Shown piece after piece: positions 12,822-21,900 of a stretch of DNA of 22,799 bases. Origin of the DNA: Candidatus Heimdallarchaeota archaeon. GTDB taxonomy: Archaea; Asgardarchaeota; Heimdallarchaeia; Heimdallarchaeales; Heimdallarchaeaceae. The position numbers and the translations under genes were made by a program. The notes beneath the pieces are model-generated. The model had not been told where the DNA came from, did not search any database, and saw nothing but the letters and a program-made list of their open reading frames with translations. Location: contig JAEOTG010000054.1 in assembly GCA_016839985.1 (NCBI GenBank), forward strand, positions 1 to 22,799, given 5' to 3'. Position 1 is the stretch's first letter; the number at the start of each line of letters is the position of its first letter.

Positions 12822-15812
12822 ATGCAAGCTAGATTAAGAACAGCATTAGGAGCAATAATTATTATTGTAACAATTGGATCTTCATTATCAATGGGTATTT
12901 TACTCCCTCTAAGTTCGAGAAACAGCATGGAGGAGATTACTGAAAGAATTTTTGCTTTTGGAAGAATCACAGAAGATGATATTGTCCCCTATACAGGATC
13001 CAATGAGTATTCAGATTGGATGTATATGGGAGTTAGAACAAATGAATCAAGATATTATAATCAAGCAGTTTTTAGTTTTTATAATGTGAGTGATAGGGAA
13101 GCATTTGTAGACTATAATTCTCGTATAGGTTATGTAAGTCTTCATGGTGATTTAACTTTCGATATTATTATTAATAAAACCGTTAAAGAATTTAATGGAG
13201 TAGAAGGACAAGATGATTATGTTGTTTTTACAAAAAGGAAACAATATTTCGTAAATGAAGAAGAATCGGAATTGAGTGGAAATGAATACATATTGAATTT
13301 CAACTATATGTGGCCATATTATCTAGAACATTTTGGAAATGGAACAGAATACGGTTTTCAAGCTTATGTTGCTTCTTATCTTCTACAGCAAGAGTTACTT
13401 AGTTTTAAAGACAGTTTTGGTTATAGTGATCAAGATTTGGCACAAATTGCATTAAACCAAACCTATGCATCCGAAGAGAACATAATAGATATAGGAACTT
13501 ATATACCACACAATTGGATTAGTGTTCGTCCTGCATATCCAGATTTAGATTTTGATAGAGCTACTAGTTACAAGATTCTATACAATGCCACTTATAATGG
13601 TAAAGATTATTCATTTTTGACTGGTGATGCTGGATCTGCTAAATTCTTCTTAGATTTAGTTAGGGGATTGGATTATACAGAAGTCAATGATTTAACAGTT
13701 GATGTAGAACAATTGTTAGCAGATATATATGGTATTGACACTGAAATAGAAAAAAGTAATGCAAAATCATTTGTTGGATATATGAATTTCCTCTTAGGAA
13801 AACCCTCACTCAACTGGTTATATGAAAATCAAATCTCATACGTTTGTAGAAGAACAGCATTGGAATGGTTATTTGGTGCTGAAGATGTTCTTCTAGGCAA
13901 TAAGAAGTTTCCATTGCTTGTCAATCAATCTTTTGAATCATCAAGTGTTGATTGGAACAACGATCTATATTATGCACATAGAACCGGAGCAAATGATATT
14001 CAAGATATTGGTAGAATCTTAGCAATTGGAAATATTCCCTCTTTTGAACGTTCACATTCAATGGATGTTTTTGTTGAAGATGATATGGCATATGTAATTG
14101 AAGGTAAAAATGATATTAAAATTGTAAATACAACTCATCCACTTTTCTTAGCTGTAGGGCAATATGGAGACTATTCAGGTGATGTAACTTCACTTACAGT
14201 TATTGACTCTATAATTTATGCTACTGAAGGGAATCAAGGTTTAGAAATTCTCAATGCTACTGAACCTGTATTCATAAAACAATTACAGCAACAATGGACC
14301 AACTATGGAAGAGCTGATATGCATGACATCGATTATGGTTTATTTGGTACTGCTAATCCTACTAATTATCTTTATATCGCTAATGGAGAGTATGGCGTTA
14401 CATATGTTGGAGTTTTAGATGATGGTACGTTAAGTAACACATTTTCTACATTCAATGAAACTTCAGGAGACGCATTAGCTATTGATGTAAGTGGTACAAC
14501 CGCTTATGTTGGTTTGGGAACTGACGGAATAGATATCATCCGATTAGACAGCATATCTTTTGAGCCTAATGTTCTGTATCAGCATTATGATTCAGCAAAC
14601 TTCAGTGAAATAAACAATGTCATTGACTTAAGAGTTGAAGGTTCATATCTCTATGTACTTGATGAAGTAGAAGGCTTACTTATATTTAGTATTGGTGCTG
14701 ATCTTACACTTGAAGGGAAGTATGGATTCAATCCAAGTGAAACTTATTACAATAACCTCTACATAGATTCCTCCAAAGTTTTTCTAACACAAGGAGAATA
14801 TGGTCTTACCGTAGTTGATGTGTCTTCAAAAAGCTCGCCATCTGAGCTTTATAGACTTAATGGAACTGATCACCTAGGAACAGCTTTTGGAGTTTATGCT
14901 GATGGAAATGATATTTACCTTTCAGACTATTCTGAAGGTTTAATTCATTACCAAATCGAACCAGCTTCAGAAACATTCATTTTCGAAAACAAAGATGAAC
15001 TTCACACATACTTAGACTGTTGGTATGCCAATTCGAAAATTCAATTTGATTACTGGCCTTATTTACAAGAAGAAACAGTTTTCAATACAACATATGATTC
15101 ATTCATAGGTTATCCTCTAATAGATGGAAGTTTACGAAATCAATGGTATGAAGCTTTCTTTAGACCTTTTGCTTATCTAGCAAATGATTACGCTTTGTAC
15201 TATGATGAAGTTGTGTTATATTATTTCTGTCAATCTGATTTTCCAGTAAAAGAAACATACAATGAACCAACCTATTGGATGACTGCAGCTAATTTTATTA
15301 ATACTTCCTTTATCTACGCAGGTATTTGGGAACAAATGCATAATATGGGTTTGAAACCTTCCGATTTCCATATAACAAACTCATTACCTGGAAGAACAAC
15401 AGATCCTCAACACATAATTGAGATGCTAGTGGAGGAACAAACTGGTATCGTAGTTGATAGAATGGACAGAGTACAATATAATTCTAGGGCTAAACAACAC
15501 ATAGAAATGTTCTCACTCTTAAATCCATCAAAATATGGTGACAATCCAATGTATGTGGATGTAATCCATCGATATCCTACTTGGCATCAAGCAAATCCAG
15601 GTTTTGCTGGTGACATGAGTAATCTATTTTGGCAAATTGACAGAACCGTTGCAACTGAAGTATTGTATGTTGATATAAAAGATGATTTCTTGGATCAAAT
15701 TGATAAAGTTGATACTGCAAGAACTATTGGGGCTTTTAGTTCTCTATTCATCGTTACAATTGGTTTTGTTATAACCTCAGTTGTGCTTTATAGAACTTAT
15801 CCAGAATTTTAA
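12822..15812 (+). CDS. CD36/LIMP-2-like surface protein with inserted LVIVD beta-propeller
   Basis: A 996-residue protein with an N-terminal membrane helix (about 8-31), a large ectodomain and a C-terminal helix (about 968-991) with a very short tail. This is the hairpin topology of the CD36 scavenger-receptor family. Blocks resembling that family occur in order: FSFYNVSDREAF (84-95; compare FxVxNPxEx), KQYFVNEEES followed by LNFN (compare the F-x-P-E-x-S ... LN block), RRTALEWLFGAEDVL (343-357; compare TxxELLWGYxDPxL), and TGIVVDRMDRVQYN (874-887; compare TGxxLxxxKRLQxN). Residues about 405-716 are a propeller of LVIVD-type repeats with units such as AYVIEGKNDIKIVN and IYATEGNQGLEILN. More than ten N-x-S/T sequons indicate a glycosylated outside domain. 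CD36 proteins carry lipids or bind ligands at membranes; a similar role is inference. A hairpin terminator follows. Confidence 0.6.
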   Translation: MQARLRTALGAIIIIVTIGSSLSMGILLPLSSRNSMEEITERIFAFGRITEDDIVPYTGSNEYSDWMYMGVRTNESRYYNQAVFSFYNVSDREAFVDYNSRIGYVSLHGDLTFDIIINKTVKEFNGVEGQDDYVVFTKRKQYFVNEEESELSGNEYILNFNYMWPYYLEHFGNGTEYGFQAYVASYLLQQELLSFKDSFGYSDQDLAQIALNQTYASEENIIDIGTYIPHNWISVRPAYPDLDFDRATSYKILYNATYNGKDYSFLTGDAGSAKFFLDLVRGLDYTEVNDLTVDVEQLLADIYGIDTEIEKSNAKSFVGYMNFLLGKPSLNWLYENQISYVCRRTALEWLFGAEDVLLGNKKFPLLVNQSFESSSVDWNNDLYYAHRTGANDIQDIGRILAIGNIPSFERSHSMDVFVEDDMAYVIEGKNDIKIVNTTHPLFLAVGQYGDYSGDVTSLTVIDSIIYATEGNQGLEILNATEPVFIKQLQQQWTNYGRADMHDIDYGLFGTANPTNYLYIANGEYGVTYVGVLDDGTLSNTFSTFNETSGDALAIDVSGTTAYVGLGTDGIDIIRLDSISFEPNVLYQHYDSANFSEINNVIDLRVEGSYLYVLDEVEGLLIFSIGADLTLEGKYGFNPSETYYNNLYIDSSKVFLTQGEYGLTVVDVSSKSSPSELYRLNGTDHLGTAFGVYADGNDIYLSDYSEGLIHYQIEPASETFIFENKDELHTYLDCWYANSKIQFDYWPYLQEETVFNTTYDSFIGYPLIDGSLRNQWYEAFFRPFAYLANDYALYYDEVVLYYFCQSDFPVKETYNEPTYWMTAANFINTSFIYAGIWEQMHNMGLKPSDFHITNSLPGRTTDPQHIIEMLVEEQTGIVVDRMDRVQYNSRAKQHIEMFSLLNPSKYGDNPMYVDVIHRYPTWHQANPGFAGDMSNLFWQIDRTVATEVLYVDIKDDFLDQIDKVDTARTIGAFSSLFIVTIGFVITSVVLYRTYPEF

Positions 15813-15815
15813 TTG

Positions 15816-15856
15816 AAAAAGAAATAATTTCTTTTCTTTTTTCTTTTTACATTTTT
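15816..15856 (+). terminator. AT-rich hairpin and T-tract terminator
   Basis: AAAAGAAA (15817-15824) pairs perfectly with TTTCTTTT (15828-15835) around a 3-base loop, starting 4 bases after the stop codon. The following bases are almost all T to about 15856. This fits transcription termination between the CD36-like gene and the topoisomerase gene. Confidence 0.6.
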
Positions 15857-15891
15857 ATTCCCTTTAAGAGTTTTTGCCGGTAAAATTTATC

Positions 15892-15899
15892 TTTAAATA
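15892..15899 (+). promoter_or_regulatory. TATA-like box ahead of topoisomerase VI subunit B
   Basis: TTTAAATA lies about 95 bases before the GTG start and would give a leader of roughly 70 bases that contains the SD sequence at 15979-15984. A second AT-rich stretch at about 15957-15966 would instead give a leaderless mRNA. The sequence alone does not decide. Confidence 0.35.
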
Positions 15900-15978
15900 C
15901 TAATACGTTTAATATAGACATACTAGTTGTAAATAACATATATCATAAAATAGTAGAAACTAATTTAAGGTTTAATGT

Positions 15979-15984
15979 AAGGTG
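15979..15984 (+). promoter_or_regulatory. Shine-Dalgarno sequence supporting the GTG start of the topoisomerase gene
   Basis: AAGGTG lies 8 bases before the GTG at 15993. It favours that start over the ATG at 16020, as does the resulting N-terminus MSEDTVTKK, which resembles the usual MSE start of the family. Confidence 0.5.
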
Positions 15985-15992
15985 TAGCAATC

Positions 15993-18900
15993 GTGTCAGA
16001 AGATACAGTTACAAAAAAAATGTCAGCTGCTGCGTTCTTTAATGAAAACAGAGCCATTGCTGGTTTTGGCAATTCAATGAGAGCAGTATTTACTAGTATT
16101 AGAGAGTTAGTTGAGAATGGATTAGATGCAGCAGAAAAAAGAGGGATCAATCCTGTTATAGATTTAGATTTAAGAAAACTATCAAGCAGAGAAATCAATG
16201 AATTGCTTGATGTTAAACAGTATAAGAAATTAGAAAAACATCTAGATTTTCTACAATTAACCTGTAAAGATAATGGGATAGGAGTTCCTGGACACCAGAT
16301 TGCTGAACTTTTTGGTAGAGTATTAACTGGTACAAAATATGGTGTAATTCAAACACGAGGACGTTTCGGTTTAGGAGCAAAAATGTGTTTATTATACTCC
16401 ATGTCATCTGTTGACTTGCCTGCAAAAATACGAAGCAGATACTTCATGGATGACATAACTCATGAGCTTCATTTAATGATAAATCTTGAAAAGAATGAAC
16501 CTGTAATTATGGAACAACATGAATACTTACCTGGAGATCCTAACTATCTTGAAGAACCTGGAACTGAAATTTCTATTACTTTTACAGGAGCTTGGAGACT
16601 TGCAAAGAATAGTGTAAAAGAATATTTTAAACAATTGGCTATTATAACTCCCTACTCCAGTTTTAATATTAAAGTTCCAGCAGATAAGGAGGGTGAATAT
16701 GAAGATCTTGATTTTCTCAGTGTCGTAGATGATATGCCTCCTCCCCCTCAACCAGTTAAAATTCATCCATGGGGGTGTGATATTACTCAATTTAAAGCAG
16801 AATTAACTGCATCTAAAAGTAAAACGCTTAAGCAATTTCTAGCAACACAATTCATGGGAGTAAATGAGGAGATAGCAGAAGGGTTCTTCCAACTCCTAGA
16901 AATTGATCCTAATAAATCTCCAAACGATATTACCTCACACGAAATTAGAAGAATAGTTCATGAAGGTTTTGTTAAAGCTTATCAAGAAGCAAAAGATGTT
17001 AAAAGAAAAAGGGATCGAATATTCCAATTTGATGATCCAAAGGGGACTGCTTTATCACCTTTAGGATCGAATAGGTTAAGAAGGGGATTAGAAAAAGAAC
17101 TAGAACCTAAGTTTGTTGAAGCTGTAACCAGAGCTCCAAAAGCTTATTCTGGCCATCCCTTTATAGTAGAAGTAGCAATAGGATACGGTGGGGGAGTAAG
17201 TGAAGCTTCACAAGTAAAAGGAGCTACAGTTCAAGATAATAAGATAATCTATAGATATGCAAATCGTATTCCACTCATTTTTGGAGCAGGGAACGATGTT
17301 ATTTCACATACTGTTTCTTCAATAAGATGGAATGAATATGGTTTAACAAGACAATCTGATCCTTTAGCAATAGCTGTATCAGTAGTTAGTACTAAAATTC
17401 CTTTTCCGGAAACAAGCAAAGAATATATATCAATTGTTCCTGAGATTGAGGAAGAAATAAGATTAGCTTTAATGCAGTTAGGGAGAAGATTAAAGACTTT
17501 TTTAAGCAGAGCTAAAAGAAGAAGAAGGGAGCATGCAAGATTATCTCGCTTTGTTAGATCTGCACCAATAATTATAGAAAATCTAACTAAAATTTTAGAA
17601 GATGAATCAGTGAATTATACTGATTTTAGATTAGAAACAGATAGAATTGCAGCGGCTTTAGCTCATGGAGCATCAAAAAAAGTTAAACTGTTTATGCCCT
17701 TGGGAAGAAGATTATTTGGTGCAAATGTATGGTGTCCATTTAGGATTCAGTCAGTTCTTAAAGCAAATAATATTGAAACCATTGCTGATTTTCTGATAAC
17801 ACCAACAGAGGTACTTGCTAAACTGTTAGAACTTAGTGATCAAGATATCTATAATATAAAACTTAGAACAATATCTGAACTTGATAGAGAAGGAATGAGT
17901 CCTGAGTTTGATCCTAAACTCTTTGTAAGTAGAACTATAGAAAGAAGATTTACTCAAAATGAAAAACCTACAATTACATTAAAAGAGGCTTTATATCGGA
18001 GATGGATACAAAACAGTTACCATTATTTCGCTACAGATTTTTACAAACTACAAAATGTTACTGGATTACTAGAGAAACTTTTTGAAAACAAAAAAGAAGA
18101 GCTCCTTCATCAATATTTATTAACTAAAGATAAAACAAGTACAGCTACATCTGAAAAACGAAAACAACTTCTAGCTTCTCTCACCAAAGTTGATGACCTA
18201 AAGATAGATACACTATTTCCTACCTTTGAGTATATAAAAGATAATTCTAAGGGTTTAATCTCTCAAGAAACGACCATAGAAGAATTTCTATACCAAACAA
18301 AATTACCATATTCATTAAATTATCAAACAGAAGTAACTGCAGTTTTAATTAATTATCTGCAAAATATTTTTTCTCAACTATGTGACAAGTTTCCCACATT
18401 TTCTAAGATAAATGTAACCAAAATGAAACCTGATTGGACGGATGCTTATACAAAGAATGCTTTTCATAGAAGAAAGATAAAAATAATTGAAGATTTAGTT
18501 AATGCAAAATTAGACGATCTTGTAGTTATAAAAGAACTAGAAAGGAATCTATACAATACATTTTTGGATATTCTAGAAAAATCCTCAGAATCTATAGAAT
18601 TATCAAAATTTGAGTTCATTTCTGATGAATCACTTAAAGAAGATGAAGCAAACGTCATAAAAGCTCTATTTCAGAAAGGTGTAAAGACTCTTTCTCACTT
18701 AATCTCTTTACCTACAACCTCTATTCTGAAAAGAGATTATACACCATTAAGTGATCTTCTTCTTAAAGAATCAAAACACAAATTAATATCTCACATTCGG
18801 GAATCTAAGAATGATAAGGATTTATCACATATTAAGGTGATTCCAAAAGAAATAGAACAACAGTTGGTTAATCTTCAAATATTTACAACTACTGCATTCT

Positions 18901-21900
18901 TAGCATTTCCATCACCTCATTTAAGAAAGATAGGTTTGAGAAAAAAAGATGTTGAGAGAATAAAGAAGAGTCTTGGAACTCCAATATTCAAGTGGATAAA
19001 GCATCAAGAAATGTTGAAAACTACAGGAATTGTTTCTATAGAAGAGATTTTTTATAATCCACCTGAAGCCTACAATCTAACTGGAGAATCTAAGAAAGAA
19101 TATTTAGAGATTGCTAATCTTTTATTAACTCCTATAACTTTTGCTTTTCCATCATTAAGAAGACAATCTTATTTATTACAAGAAATAGGAATCAATTGTA
19201 TAGGTAGGTTCTCTATTTGGTCTAATTCTGACTTATCAGATGTTTTAAACATATCAGAAGAAAGAGTAAAAGAATTAAAACAATCTATCAAAGTAGAAGA
19301 TGTAAACAAGAACAAAGCTGAGTATGGAAAGAGTTTGAATTTGCTCAGTAACCAATATCCTAGACTAGTTCAGTTTATAGAAAAACATAATCTGACTATA
19401 CAAGATCTTTATAGTGTTTACCCCACTGAAAAACCAACATTAAATACTGGATTCTGGGAAAACATTCGTCATCTAAATAAATTAGCAAACATGGAAATAA
19501 TCGAACTTACTCAATTATATCCTGAAAAATATAAGGATTTATCTCTTCTAAAAGAAGCTCTTCTTCGCTTGAAATTAAGAAATATTGTAACTCTAAGACA
19601 ATTTTTAGATCTTATCCCAGAAATTATTGAATCTGAATTAAATACAGCAAAAGAAAGAAAACTTGTTATTGAGCTATATAATAACATCAAGAATAGAACT
19701 TTTTCGGAAACTGAGCAATTTAGTAAGGAAATCTTACTTATTAGCGAATATGATGAATTTGTTCAAACCCTAGGATTACCTATTTCAAGAATAAGCAAGC
19801 TAACACTTGAAGATTTTGATAAATTGAGGAACAGAGGAATATCTGCTGTCCATCAGCTGTTTGAATATACTCTTGACGAGTTAGCAGCTATTTTAGTAAA
19901 ATCTAAGGAAGAAATTCAACAATTATTAGATGAATTCGCAATTGAAAAGAAAGGAACGCATTTCTTTGAAAAAATAGGAAGCAAATATGAATCCCTTATT
20001 TCTTTTGAATATGAAGAATCAGAGAGATTCTCTTCACATGAAATTATTTCTTTAATACTTTCAGGCTATGACACCGTGGATAAGATTTTTTACTTAGCTC
20101 ATCCTCTCACTTTTTCCTCAGCAGTAGTTAACTGGAATGTCATTGATAAATTTAGAAAACTACTAAGATCTCCTTTAACATTGGTTACTTGGGAGAAAAT
20201 TATCACGAAAACTATTCAAGTCGAAGAAACTGAAGAGACTCAAGAGATTGAGGAAGTCCAAACCAGAACATTAACAACTCAACAACTTAACACTTTCAGA
20301 AATAATGGAATAACCAAAATTATTGATCTTCTTGTAAGTAAATCAGAAGATATCGCTTCTTTCTTAGGTGTAAACAATGAAGAAGCTATACTTCTTCAAA
20401 GGAATGTAAGAATAAGTGATACTGGAATTGATCTTTCTGAATTAGGGATTTTAGAACCTCGAATAGTTCGGGTATTAGATGAGAACAACATAATGACAAT
20501 TGAGGATTTATACTTCTCAACATCAAAAGATAAATGGAATGAGGATATTTTACCATGGGATGTTATTGAATCCTTCAAAGCAATATTGAATCTATCTTTA
20601 AATCATATTTCTGACATGTTAGATCCTGAAATCATAGAATTATTAGAAAAAGCAAAAATTAAGACTCTCCTTGGTTTTATGTTATCCTCTCCTGAAATTC
20701 TAATGGAAAAAACAGGAATCCCAGATGAAAGATTTGAAACAATAAAAAGTGCTTTAGATTTTTCAGATATCTTTGGGTATTTCTCACTGCCTGTTTACTT
20801 CTTACCATCACTTTCATTCAATCAAACAGAATTATTAAGAGAAAACGGAATTAAAACAATTTCAGAATTTATAATAGCATCACCTCAAAAACTTAGTAAA
20901 CTTATTAAAATAAACCCCGATATAGCTGAAAAAATTATAACTTCTTTGACATCATCAAGTATTCAAGCAATGTATGAACAAAAGGGTATCTTTGCATTCG
21001 AAACGCAATTGTTTGATAAACATGAACAAAGATTACTGAGTAGAGATTCAATATTTCACTTCGAAAGATTCCAAACAATCCAAGAAATATTGTATACTGT
21101 TGAAGAACAATATTATTTCTCCAATCCAGAATTGTGGACAAAAATATCAGCTGTTAAGAAATATCTCTCTTTACCATTGAAAATTTTTACTGAGATATCA
21201 GAATTTTCTTTAGAGGTTTTAGAACAAAGTGATATCAATTATGTTTATCAGTTACTTTTCATTCCAGATGCTGATCTTACAGATCCTGTTCTTTTTAGAG
21301 TTGTTTCTACATATTCTTCAAAAATAATAGTAATGCAAGCTTTTCATTATTTTGCTAAACTACCAGCATCTGTATATAATTCATCATACTTCAATAGTAT
21401 TATTCAGGATGTAGAAAATAAAACACTATCAGATGTTATTACTGATTCCAAAGTTATTAAAGACTTAACTGGTAAGGATAAACAATATCTTACAGATCAT
21501 TATAATCTAACATTAATTCGTTCAATTCTGGAATTGCCTCTTAGAATCACACCTTTCTTCACTAAAATCAGAAAAGCTCGTAGAGACGAATACAAAAATG
21601 TTATAATTGGTGATGTTTTCGAAATAAACTTGGAAGAACATTCTGCTCTTTCACCTTTCTTTTCAAGTTTGATGGAGACTGACTCTCTTAATAAACTAAT
21701 AATGGAATTAGCAATACCAATAGCATCTATGGGACTTCCTAGAGAACTTACTCTCAAGTTAAGTAAATCCTCAATTAACACCTTGATTGATTTCTTCTCT
21801 CTTCCAGAAAAACAACTTTCAGAAATCTCTGGTTTTTCACAAAAGCAAATAAGAGAAATAAAAGAAATTCTAACCTACAGTGATATTGTATCATTCCGAT

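Noticed and set aside
15965..21781. Several minus-strand open frames of 60-93 codons opposite the topoisomerase gene
   Set aside because: They are antisense shadows of one long conserved coding frame. Their translations have no recognisable motif and no promoter or ribosome binding site.
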